From Novipirellula aureliae (lineage in GTDB: Bacteria; Planctomycetota; Planctomycetia; Pirellulales; Pirellulaceae), in NCBI RefSeq assembly GCF_007860185.1, contig NZ_SJPY01000007.1, positions 62,001-126,000 on the forward strand: DNA of 64,000 nucleotides, written 5' to 3'. A program made the translations under genes and the position numbers. The notes below the pieces were generated by a model, which was given only the letters and a program-made list of their open reading frames with translations, had not been told where the DNA came from and did no database searches. This document shows, in pieces, positions 19,401-26,106 of this stretch (within the stretch, counting starts at the first letter, position 1; the number at the start of each line of letters is the position of its first letter).

Positions 19401-21213
19401 ATTGACCAGCACTGGCACCAAACGTGTACTGATCAGTATCGTCGGCACCGTGTAACCAGCTTTCGGCGTCAGCATGAAACAGCAAACTTCCCGTTGGTTC
19501 GATTCGTTTGACGTCAAGCGGAAGCGGAGCGTGGTCGATCGTGAAATCGACATGGTAATCACCACCGGGAACACCGTCGCCGGTGGGAGTACCGGCTGTG
19601 TCACTGCCAAGTGGTTCGCCATCAAGAAGTACGCCTGCGATCGTCTGTGTACCAGCGGCCGATGAGATAAAGGACAGCCGATAATCGCCGTCGGTTAGGG
19701 TTTGCTCGCTTGAGAGAGTTATTCGACTAACACCATCGCGAGTGGAATGCCCTTTAGACGTGAGCGGAAAAATCTCGGACGACGCTAGGTTTATGAGTTG
19801 GACAGCGTTACTGACAAAATCGCCTGCATTCCACGCTCCGCCGGTTTCAAGGGCCCCCTGGAACTCGGCGACAAACACGAGTGGTTGTTGACTGACCGGC
19901 TCGAGTCGCTGGTTCTGCGGCAAGGACTCACCAGCGAAGGTAATGCTATTGAGCGTTAGTGGATGGACTTCAAAAGCACCAATATCCGCCGCAGATCCAA
20001 ATACCCTGGCGAAACCACTGCCTCGCTGATCAAACGGTAGATTGTCAGGATTCAAGCCCGCATTGATCGCAGGACTGCCAGGCATCAGTGGATATGACGA
20101 TTCTTGCCAACCGTTGTATCCGACGCGGTCGCCCAATAGTGGATCTTGACCAACGAGGTTGTTTCCTGAGTCACCATTGGCGATCCCCACCGCCCCGTTC
20201 GCATCTTGAACCAAAGTATGACTTGCGGAAGCAAACGTGCCAAAAACGTCCGCAGCCGATGACGCTGTGTTACTTGCAAACAGGCTGCTGGTCGCATTGA
20301 GGGTCGCCAATTCATCGACCCAAACACCACCACCCGACTGTGCCGCTGAGTTGAACGCAACCGTACTGTTGTTAATCGTCAACGAGCCACCATAAGCTGC
20401 GATGCCACCTCCGACTGTTTCGGATACGCCGCCGCTTATCGTCGAATTGGAGATGACAATGTCCGTGCCCAAACCATAGATCGCTCCGCCACCTCCACTC
20501 GTTCCGGTTGCATCGTTGTAGCTCAGCTCACTATTGTTGATAAACAGGCTTCCGCCACTGCCGTAGATGGCACCACCCTGCAGAGCACTTCCTGCGTAGA
20601 AGCTACCCTCGGAAATGCGAACGGTGCTATTTCGAAAAAAGAGTGATCCGCCCAACGATTGGCTGTTGTTTCCGTTAAACCAAACTCCGTTTAATATCAA
20701 CTCACCATTGGTCAGGCTTCGTATCGCTCCACCTTGGAGTGCGGTTCCGCCATGCAATTCAAATCCCGTTAGGTTGACTTCATCTGCAGTTTCCGCAATG
20801 TCAAAAACACGGGCATCGACGCCGGTCAAATTGTTAGCTTGGATGACAAGGCCCCAATCAGCGTTGGGAATCAAGATTGATACACTATCGGTAATTTTCA
20901 TTTGGCCGAGAGATTCGGCCAAGCGAATATTGGCGTACAAATCGCGTCCGAACATCGATTCGGCAAACGTGATCGTATCGTGCCCCTCGGTCGCGTTGGC
21001 TTGCGCGATCGCTTCGCGAAGGCTGAAGTCGCCAGGCCCGAAATCGCTATCGAGTTCATCGATCGTTGTATCAACCACCAAATCGCCGGCTAATAAATGA
21101 CGCTTCTCTAAGGTTTCGAATCGTAGTCGGTGATTTAGCTTGCGATTACGAACTCTGCTGTGCCCGCGTTTATTGTTTCTTGACCGATTGGATCGAGAGG
21201 GAATGGATGTCAT
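16477..21213 (-). CDS. Large LEPR-XLL surface protein with PPC and dockerin domains
   Basis: The product has 1,578 residues. The N-terminus is strongly basic and carries RFETLEKRHLLAGD, the LEPR-XLL export-associated motif. Residues about 48-100 match the CSLREAI-type start of chlamydial-Pmp-like, right-handed beta-helix proteins (FSLREAIAQANA). Repeated GGAI strands (TALQGGAIRSL, SALQGGAIYGSGG, SGGGGAIYGLG) follow to about 330. Pre-peptidase C-terminal (PPC)-like segments (DTDQYTFGASAGQYLALSV; DVDAYTFDWSATDSDHVDIVF) lie near 600-670 and 930-1010. A jelly-roll region with repeated AIDS-like sandwiches extends to about 1300. Two dockerin-type repeats (DVNNQGGITASDALAVINEL; DVNGDGKVSPSDALQVINAL) lie at about 1415-1490. 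No catalytic site is visible; an adhesin or matrix role is inference. Confidence 0.88.
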   Translation of the reverse strand: MTSIPSRSNRSRNNKRGHSRVRNRKLNHRLRFETLEKRHLLAGDLVVDTTIDELDSDFGPGDFSLREAIAQANATEGHDTITFAESMFGRDLYANIRLAESLGQMKITDSVSILIPNADWGLVIQANNLTGVDARVFDIAETADEVNLTGFELHGGTALQGGAIRSLTNGELILNGVWFNGNNSQSLGGSLFFRNSTVRISEGSFYAGSALQGGAIYGSGGSLFINNSELSYNDATGTSGGGGAIYGLGTDIVISNSTISGGVSETVGGGIAAYGGSLTINNSTVAFNSAAQSGGGVWVDELATLNATSSLFASNTASSAADVFGTFASASHTLVQDANGAVGIANGDSGNNLVGQDPLLGDRVGYNGWQESSYPLMPGSPAINAGLNPDNLPFDQRGSGFARVFGSAADIGAFEVHPLTLNSITFAGESLPQNQRLEPVSQQPLVFVAEFQGALETGGAWNAGDFVSNAVQLINLASSEIFPLTSKGHSTRDGVSRITLSSEQTLTDGDYRLSFISSAAGTQTIAGVLLDGEPLGSDTAGTPTGDGVPGGDYHVDFTIDHAPLPLDVKRIEPTGSLLFHADAESWLHGADDTDQYTFGASAGQYLALSVAPPANETITARLTGPDGFVVNAAVGDNGAVMIQSSRLPADGTYTIEVTGAGPTLYAIELALGGTSESLMVGDSSESAPFRIDREIGSGASHPWTVLGHSNAGVSGIAYTKTNAPQRFVDISDTGTLLDFTSSVKTPFTSTVGNTLFPAGDLFIHETGGISKGDETFYRFNYPLPVSEDYESALLPFWGVTGDEAGSVFVQETLVDGFQTLIVQWNEVSYYNDSGSGNFQLQLFAPDAPILARFVYPDVDFENEWNDGGKSATIGVQARPDIFAQVGYDEATVQNGDVIEFSADPPQTTSDVDAYTFDWSATDSDHVDIVFSALGYLDPSRTKIELLNTDGQTVLATATNKFDNRPVENADLGIYDFALTQHGTYTIRVTSDTPGNYSLAVFDSSSLELEPNDAADGFVNQLSSDSPHQGFLSGIAFAADFSDGDEPSLDGFTIDSESPGLWHVSSRRGSDAGHSSPHSLFFGMEETDEGGGNDREARVLSSPIDLRSFDSASLSFRYWHDLGLGSNVDLNISTDGGLTYQYLGWVSNTDGLFKDKQIDLTSYAGSIVQLGVTYERYSDTPESGEGFYMDDIVVSGSDTSDRYQLSLEASDPVTLTVETPFNSPLASMPNTLVPAIEVLKPDGTALEVDRVAFDGKQSTVSFTAPIGGEYTVIVRAESGAGEYILENSVSRDAVIIMPSAGELRLEMIDNQVAAAMGETILFRTDGNSLHHVIIQGTTGSDRLVVNSDVINRLLPEAKMIQFIGNGADDEFEFTDTGWSMGANVMVGERSMRQAVHSSGATIQLDTSRAWRNVVEALDVNNQGGITASDALAVINELTERLYSASDGLLTSDGSAASPSAPGALARYLDVNGDGKVSPSDALQVINALAEMLPGNQSGESGELVASDLLLTQNAEVERLVRDQTWIPEFESKQAVHAPAMQTPKAVLLPQIESESEEGNSEESDPLDVDLVDQLFALFP

Positions 21214-21686
21214 TTCGGAGCGTTCACAGTGCAGGAAGGAGGGGGGTCTGGAATGCTCAATCTAGTCGTTGACGATTGCCGGGCAACGGGCAAAGGGGTG
21301 GCCCTGAGGAATTTGCAAGGAAAAGGGAGAGGTGCGACAAAAGGCCACACGATTTGGGAGGGAAACGCTGCGCAGATTCTGAGATATTCGACCATATTAA
21401 TTTCCGTCTTAGACACTTAAAACGAACCGATGGCAGCGAGTCACGGGGAAGATAATCGCGTTTAGCAACGGCGCTCTGCATCTCTTCACCGTTAAAGGGA
21501 CGTCGGAATAGGGAGTACAAAACGATCGAACAAGTCGGCGGTATTCCTGCATATTGTGCTGCTTCTTGATCCAGTCAATAGATTGCTTGATCGCCGATTT
21601 AAAGGCGATCCACCTCGCGTTCATTGTTTTGAGGGATGCTGATTTTCGTTGCATCTAAGCAAATGTTCTGATAGATACGGAAGGTT
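21214..21686. other. Divergent intergenic region without a gene
   Basis: This 473-bp spacer lies between the minus-strand LEPR-XLL gene and the plus-strand membrane protein, so it should hold both promoters. Short open frames exist on both strands but have no ribosome site or recognisable product. A G-rich patch (GGAAGGAGGGGGG, around 21234) lies just upstream of the minus-strand gene. Confidence 0.5.
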
Positions 21687-22187
21687 ATGAATATCAATGA
21701 ACGGACCTTTGGCATTTTGATCGCTTATATAATTCCAGGGTGGGTTTTGTTGATGGGGGCCAGTTACTCTTCCATCACAGCATCCGCTTGGACGAGCGTC
21801 TCAGTAAAAACGAGCCCAACGGTTGCCGGGTTCCTCTTTGCAACGCTCGCGTCGATTGGTCTCGGAGTTTTTATCAGCACCATTCGCTGGATGCTGATCG
21901 ACCCGCTCATGTATCTGTTGGGCGTGAGTCAAGAGAAACTGGTCTTCAATCGCCTTAATGAATCTTTTGACGCAGTAAGGGCCTTGATCGACAGCCACTA
22001 TCGCTACTACCAATTCCATGCAAACCTAAGTGTCTCGTTGCCGGTCGCGCTTCTGCTTCGTTGGAATAACGAAACGGTCGATGCCAGTGAGTTCTTAGGC
22101 GCTGGCGTCGTTTTGATCATCTTGCTTTTCGGAGCCAGAGATTCCTTTAACAAATACCAAGTCAGGTGTCGCGAGGTACTCAGTTGA
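21687..22187 (+). CDS. Small integral membrane protein of unknown function
   Basis: The product has 166 residues and starts at ATG (MNINERTFGILIAYIIPGWV). Hydrophobic segments are seen at about 8-28, 45-70, 110-128 and 132-150, so three or four membrane spans are likely. A polar stretch (QEKLVFNRLNESFDAVRALI) lies in the middle. I do not recognise the family. It lies at the left edge of an accessory region with a regulator, transposase, RHS tip and Rpn nuclease, and its stop is 13 bp from the stop of the convergent XRE gene. This placement suggests a mobile or defence cargo gene, but nothing in the protein itself shows that. Confidence 0.6.
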   Translation: MNINERTFGILIAYIIPGWVLLMGASYSSITASAWTSVSVKTSPTVAGFLFATLASIGLGVFISTIRWMLIDPLMYLLGVSQEKLVFNRLNESFDAVRALIDSHYRYYQFHANLSVSLPVALLLRWNNETVDASEFLGAGVVLIILLFGARDSFNKYQVRCREVLS

Positions 22188-22200
22188 AACTTACCAAAAA

Positions 22201-22452
22201 CTAACTCTTCCGAGAGAGTTGACGTTCAAAACCTCGTAAAAAACTAATCAAATCCGTTCCCATTGCTTCGCAGATGGTCCGAAGCTGAATCACGTCTATC
22301 CGGATTTCGCAGCGTTCCATCTTGCTGACTAGCGATTGAGACTCATCGATTCTTTGGGCGAGTTCCACCTGGGTAACGCCGGACGCCTCGCGTCTTTGAC
22401 GGAGGTAGGAAACGAGCGCCCGGTACTCAGTTGTAGTAATTGACTTTTCCAT
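22201..22452 (-). CDS. XRE-family helix-turn-helix regulator
   Basis: The frame is open much further upstream, but AAGGAA directly before ATG 22452 makes this the likely start; the product is then 83 residues (MEKSITTTEYRALVSYLRQ). Residues about 14-70 form a Cro/CI-type HTH: LRQRREASGVTQVELAQRID with recognition helix ESQSLVSKMERCE, followed by IDVIQLRTICEAMG. It binds DNA as a small single-domain repressor. Upstream lies a cluster of ATAGTCG/GGACTA half-sites (22484-22517), and a divergent micro-ORF starts at 22551. Autoregulation through this intergenic operator is a reasonable inference. It could be the antitoxin or immunity-type regulator of a small module. Confidence 0.85.
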   Translation of the reverse strand: MEKSITTTEYRALVSYLRQRREASGVTQVELAQRIDESQSLVSKMERCEIRIDVIQLRTICEAMGTDLISFLRGFERQLSRKS

Positions 22453-22483
22453 CAGTTCCTTGCCGTGAAAAGTCGGCAAGCGT

Positions 22484-22517
22484 ATAGTCGGACTAGGAAT
22501 AGTCCAAGTGCGACTAT
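22484..22517. promoter_or_regulatory. Nested palindromic operator for the XRE regulator
   Basis: Two nested inverted repeats occupy this 34-bp stretch between the divergent XRE gene and micro-ORF. The outer pair is ATAGTCG (22484-22490) with CGACTAT (22511-22517). The inner pair is GGACTA (22490-22495) with TAGTCC (22500-22505). All four half-sites share a TAGTC core. The site is 32 bp upstream of the XRE start and 34 bp upstream of the micro-ORF start, a normal position for a repressor dimer controlling both. Confidence 0.6.
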
Positions 22518-22550
22518 TCTGTTTTTCGTTCCTTTTTTGAAGAGGTATAG

Positions 22551-22688
22551 ATGATGACGAACGGAATGAGCCATACCAAGGACAAGGACAAGGACAAGGA
22601 CAAGGACAAGCCGTCTTCACCACAGGAAGCGGGCAAGCACCAGCAGGTAGTTTGCAGTGAATCAGACAAGAAGTCAGAAAAGAATTAG
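22551..22688 (+). CDS. Micro-ORF with Lys-Asp repeat
   Basis: The frame encodes 45 residues beginning MMTNGMSHT, followed by five KD dipeptides, then a polar tail ending SDKKSEKN. The start ATG-ATG is preceded by GAAGAGG at a usable distance. The product is very hydrophilic and probably disordered. The codon repeat AAGGAC (22578-22610) is a hexanucleotide tandem array and may vary in copy number. It is divergent from the XRE gene across the operator, which supports a real regulated transcript. An alternative is that the array is simple repeat DNA with no coding role. Confidence 0.4.
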   Translation: MMTNGMSHTKDKDKDKDKDKPSSPQEAGKHQQVVCSESDKKSEKN

Positions 22689-22754
22689 GGAACCCAAGTA
22701 ATGGAGCAAGGAGATTGAAGGGGGAGTTCGCGGAAGCGAAACTTTCCAGTTGAT

Positions 22755-22804
22755 GGCGGTTTATAATTCAGCCACTTTGGCGGACGTGGCTGATTGTTAC
22801 CGCC
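22755..22804. repeat. Imperfect hairpin 5' of the broken ATPase
   Basis: GGCGGT (22755-22760) pairs with ACCGCC (22799-22804), and TCAGCCAC (22768-22775) pairs with GTGGCTGA (22786-22793), around a 10-nt loop with an internal bulge. It sits between the micro-ORF and the ATPase remnant and could be a terminator-like structure or an insertion-element end; there is no T-run after it. Confidence 0.45.
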
Positions 22805-22906
22805 CCCGCTCTGATTTTACCCCGCTCCTTTCTATCGAGGCTGCGCGCAGAGCAGGTGGCAATAGGGGCGATCTTCATTTGTCATTTGACACCATTCAAA
22901 CATCCT

Positions 22907-23160
22907 ATGATTCGTTCCTACTTCGGTCTTAGCCAAGACCCGCTCGCCCTGGGCGACATCCAACTTCTATCGCATCAACAAAAGACCCACGATACACTTC
23001 GCGTGCGCAGCCGACCAGGCGGCCTCTGCCTGGTCGTCGGAAGACTCGAGGAGCGGCAAATCGGTAGTCAACGAATCGTTGCGGCGATTGCCCAACAAAG
23101 AATACTTGGTCGCTGCGGTAGCGTGGACACTTCACACTTACACCAACAACGAAAAAAATC
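22907..23160 (+). pseudogene. Frameshifted AAA ATPase remnant (ExeA/transposition-type)
   Basis: Three frames have to be joined to read one protein. From ATG 22907 the first frame gives MIRSYFGLSQDPLALGDIQ, then LLSHQQKTHDTLRVRSR and GGLCLVVG. Near 23039 the sense moves to another frame: SGKSVVNESLRRLPNKEYLV and AVAWTLHTYTN, which looks like a Walker A lysine-serine and its following helix. At the A7 run (23152-23158) it moves again to KILF. The pattern matches the N-terminus of transposon- or secretion-associated AAA ATPases (ExeA-like), which regulate target choice or assembly. The Walker A glycines are also damaged (EDSRSGKS). Similarity stops at about 23160 and the transposase frame follows, so the gene is truncated as well as shifted. 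Confidence 0.7.
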
Positions 23161-23184
23161 CTCTTCGTTCAGACCGTCCAGATC

Positions 23185-24390
23185 TTGGAAGGTTGGCTGG
23201 AACAATACCGACGCGACCTTGGCGTGTCAGAACCGCTGACGTTGAAGGCGGTGTTTGAGATGATGACAAAAACGGACCAAATAGGTGAGGCAAGATCAAG
23301 ACCGTTTGTCCTAAAGCCTTGGCTGATCGTTCTCTGGTGCTTGGCTGGACTGGCGAGCGAAGAGAGTCGGGGGATCATCCGTTTTCAGCAAATTCAAATT
23401 GATGTTTTGCGTGAAATCATCGGCAGAGACAAACGAATCATCCTGAGTGACCGGCAGCGAGTTCGGCTGGCAGAAGCAGGAAAGGAGCTGGGGCGTAAGA
23501 AAATCGGGGAATTCTGCAGCCTTTTTACGCCGGACACCATTCTTCGCTGGTATCGCGAATTGATTGCAAACCATCACACGTATTCCACTGGCTCTCCTGG
23601 GCGACCTAAGCTCAGTGAAGAGATCATTGGCTTGGTCGTGATGATCGCCAAGCAGAATCCTTCTTGGGGCTACGATCGGATCCAAGGGGAATTGAAGAAA
23701 CTCGGACACACCGTCAGTGACACTTCGGTCGCAAACATCTTGCATGAGCACGGACTCGATCCATCACCCCATCGTGAAAACCACGGCACGACCTGGTCCG
23801 AGTTTTTGCAAGCTCACTGGGAATGCTTAGCAGCGACTGATTTTACGACCGTCGATGTTTGGACACCCAGTGGTCTCAAAACGATCTACCTGTTATTTGT
23901 GATTGAACTCAAATCACGCTGCGTCCAGTTTGTCGGTAGCACCGAACATCCGAATGAAAAGTGGATGCTCGAAGCAGTTGAGCGAACCACGAAAAAAGAC
24001 GGTCTCCTCGGCGGCGAAGGTCATTCGACACTATTGATCATGGACAACGATTCAAAGTTCACGGCAAAATTTAAAGAGAAGCTCCGAGACAACGGCGTGA
24101 AACCGGTCCTGACTGCGGTCCGAGCACCGAACATGAACGCTTTTCAAGAGCGGTTTATCTTGAGCTATAAATCGGAGATGGCCAACCGAATGATCTTCTT
24201 TGGCAAGCAAATGCTCGATCATGCAACGAAGGAATACTTGGCGCACTACCACGAGGAACGTCCCCATCAAGGTTTGGACAACGAGTTGATCCTTCCGTTT
24301 GAGAAGCCACCTGATCCTAAAGGCGAGCTTGAAGTCACGAAGCGACTCGGTGGGCTGCTCAAGTCGTATCGGCGCAGAACTGTCGCATAG
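23185..24390 (+). CDS. DDE integrase-type transposase
   Basis: The open frame is 401 residues from TTG 23185; ATG 23260 is another possible start, because the first 25-40 residues do not look like the family. An N-terminal helical region (LWCLAGLASEESRGIIRFQQ) and an HTH (FTPDTILRWYRELIANHH; PSWGYDRIQGELKKLGHTVS) precede an rve-type catalytic core. The acidic triad reads as D219 (ATDFTTVDV), D287 (LIMDNDSKF) and E322 (NAFQERFI), with the usual 34-residue gap. The C-terminal YHEERPHQGLDNELI is typical of IS3/IS481-like integrases. The single-ORF form resembles, from memory, an integrase family common in planctomycetes. The protein looks intact. No terminal inverted repeats or target duplication were found by eye. 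Confidence 0.9.
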   Translation: MEGWLEQYRRDLGVSEPLTLKAVFEMMTKTDQIGEARSRPFVLKPWLIVLWCLAGLASEESRGIIRFQQIQIDVLREIIGRDKRIILSDRQRVRLAEAGKELGRKKIGEFCSLFTPDTILRWYRELIANHHTYSTGSPGRPKLSEEIIGLVVMIAKQNPSWGYDRIQGELKKLGHTVSDTSVANILHEHGLDPSPHRENHGTTWSEFLQAHWECLAATDFTTVDVWTPSGLKTIYLLFVIELKSRCVQFVGSTEHPNEKWMLEAVERTTKKDGLLGGEGHSTLLIMDNDSKFTAKFKEKLRDNGVKPVLTAVRAPNMNAFQERFILSYKSEMANRMIFFGKQMLDHATKEYLAHYHEERPHQGLDNELILPFEKPPDPKGELEVTKRLGGLLKSYRRRTVA

Positions 24391-24678
24391 CGAATAATTC
24401 GTCGCAAATATCTACCACCCGTTTGTCAAAGATCAAGCCATTGATTTGCCGCTGCGCCAAAGCCAGTTATTCGCGGCTTTTCACGATGCCATCGCGAATC
24501 CTCTCGAATACCTCCTCTGAGATATCGGCCGAATTGAACAAGATTCCATCGCGAATGACCGTTCCGCCGAGTCGTCGGAGTTTTTTGACCGGACGGTGTG
24601 GGAAACTACCTATTCAGCCATTTCGGTGTCCGACACCTTTGATCGCTCTCAGAGATTTTTGACAGGACGCGGTAACAT

Positions 24679-25278
24679 TCAAAGACCATCCAAAAACAAA
24701 ACCTTCAGCCATCCAGGATACACCCGCCGAACGACAGCTACATTAATAGTCACCGCCTCATCAAATTTCGTCCCCCCGAATACACCCTTGACCATTACAA
24801 CGATATTCCCGGTTTCGGGAAGAGCGTCCTGCAGCACAAGGTTACAGCCTAACACTTCACGGCCGAACAGCTTTCGAAGACTTAATTCCTTCTTGATTTC
24901 AGTTTCGTCACTCACGACATCGATGGTAGTTCCATCTTCATATCGTACTACAACGTGAGTTATGTGAGCGACTGGATCGCGCTCACTGTTCTTGGGAAGC
25001 GAACTTAAAACAACGTTCAGTCCAAATGGCGGTAATGGCTCGCTAAACGACAGAACGTACGGCACACCGTATATAACACGCTCATTCCCGGTAACAAATG
25101 CATGAAAGAAGACTGGTGTATCATCCGCAAGAAAGGATTCTTCCTGTTCATTGCTTTGACGACCAGTGGATTTTACTTGACCCTCGACAAATAGACCGAG
25201 TGTCAGAAACCAAAAAACCAGCAATCCCGCGCATAACACAATTGCTCTTCTGCGCTTGGTCGGCTTGACAGTGTCCAA
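24679..25278 (-). CDS. Membrane-anchored protein, candidate RHS immunity factor
   Basis: The product has 199 residues and starts at TTG 25278. GGAGG (25285-25289) lies 6 nt upstream and forms the last codons of the RHS tip gene next to its TAA, so the two genes are translationally coupled. The N-terminus is basic followed by one membrane helix (AIVLCAGLLVFWFLTLGLFV, about 11-31). The rest is a soluble domain with beta-rich character (HAFVTGNERVIYGVPYVLSF, THVVVRYEDGTTIDVV, NIVVMVKGVFGG). I do not recognise the family. In polymorphic toxin loci the gene directly after an RHS tip is usually its immunity protein, so that is the leading inference; the sequence alone does not prove it. Confidence 0.75.
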   Translation of the reverse strand: MDTVKPTKRRRAIVLCAGLLVFWFLTLGLFVEGQVKSTGRQSNEQEESFLADDTPVFFHAFVTGNERVIYGVPYVLSFSEPLPPFGLNVVLSSLPKNSERDPVAHITHVVVRYEDGTTIDVVSDETEIKKELSLRKLFGREVLGCNLVLQDALPETGNIVVMVKGVFGGTKFDEAVTINVAVVRRVYPGWLKVLFLDGL

Positions 25279-25281
25279 TTG

Positions 25282-26106
25282 TTACCTCCGAGGCGAAGGA
25301 CCACTGTAAGTACCCGGTACCAAAGTCGGAAACTTACAAGGGTCGCATGGGTCTTCGTCCGGTGGGTCCGACTCTCCCCACGTTGGTCGCAGGTCAAAGT
25401 ATTTCTGCATGTTCTCACCGGAACAACCTTCAATTATATGACCAGCACCAAAGAACCCTCCGTCGTCCCAGCAGCCATCAAGACTCGCAGCCAGTTCGAC
25501 GGCTGCAACATCGTCCAAATAATGGGCGAGAGGGAAGGATCCAGGAGCACTTGAATCGACAGTGCCATGCGTTGGCGCACCCGAAATCAACGAACCATTT
25601 GCATCATATACACATTGGTTCGATGCATCATTTCTTGATCGTGATCGCATCGAATAAACACCATTTGGGTGATAGCGACCTTCATTGCTACCCATTGGAC
25701 CTGGGGAGTGCCAATCCGTTGGGTCCGGATTTGCAAAGAACTCTCGTGGAAGACGGCTATTTGTCTTCAAAGTTAGAACACAAATTTTGCTTGGGCATTT
25801 GGGAAGCCCTATCCACCAATCACCGCGTAAGCTCTCGTCCTTAACCCAATCATCGAACTTATCCTGGTTAGATGGCAAATCGCCATCATCGTGCGGCGAA
25901 CCGTAACCAGGCGGCGGATTTCTGCCTAGATTCCACTCAAGACCGTGAGGGTCAATCCACTTCACCGGTTGCGAACCAACGTATTCGTAAATGTTATTGC
26001 TGCCACCCTCATACCCGATGGGGTCTCTGGAGCAAGACTGTTTTGGAGAAAGCGTAGGTGTAAACGATATCATCGTAGAGGCAATCTCTTCACGATTGAC
26101 GGTCAC
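25282..26106 (-). CDS. Orphan, 5'-truncated RHS core with toxin-like tip
   Basis: The open frame has 274 residues. Only the last part of an RHS core is present: SRDPIGYEGGSNNIYEYVGS and KWIDPHGLE (about residues 26-57). The shell repeats are missing, and the preceding residues (SFTPTLSPKQSC) are at best a decayed copy. After DPHGLE comes a tip of about 215 residues with a soluble, Pro/Asp/Cys-rich character (GYHPNGVYSMRSRS-like region; QCVYDANGSLISGAPTHGTV; a C-terminal Cys cluster DPCDPCKFP). The YDANGSLISG motif resembles, from memory, a tip seen on many bacterial RHS proteins, but I cannot name its activity. Its start overlaps the end of the Rpn gene, and the next gene is coupled to its stop. 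It may be a displaced cassette kept for recombination with a full RHS gene. Confidence 0.8.
   Translation of the reverse strand: MTVNREEIASTMISFTPTLSPKQSCSRDPIGYEGGSNNIYEYVGSQPVKWIDPHGLEWNLGRNPPPGYGSPHDDGDLPSNQDKFDDWVKDESLRGDWWIGLPKCPSKICVLTLKTNSRLPREFFANPDPTDWHSPGPMGSNEGRYHPNGVYSMRSRSRNDASNQCVYDANGSLISGAPTHGTVDSSAPGSFPLAHYLDDVAAVELAASLDGCWDDGGFFGAGHIIEGCSGENMQKYFDLRPTWGESDPPDEDPCDPCKFPTLVPGTYSGPSPRR
25285..25289 (-). promoter_or_regulatory. Shine-Dalgarno site overlapping the upstream gene end
   Basis: On the minus strand CGG-AGG-TAA ends the RHS tip gene, and the same GGAGG is the ribosome site for the TTG start at 25278, 6 nt away. This fixes the unusual start and implies coupled translation. 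Confidence 0.75.

Noticed and set aside
21409-21654. 81-codon minus-strand frame upstream of the large LEPR-XLL gene
   Set aside because: No ribosome site, no domain, and it sits in the likely promoter spacer; not convincing as a gene.
22453-22623. N-terminal extension of the XRE regulator with a Cys-Pro repeat
   Set aside because: The extension is the antisense reading of the AAGGAC array and operator; the AAGGAA before ATG 22452 marks the real start.
24467-24610. Minus-strand fragment ending RIRDGIVKSRE
   Set aside because: It reads like a protein C-terminus (VIRDGILFNSADISEEVFER) but has no start codon before an upstream stop, so it is at most a gene remnant beside the transposase.
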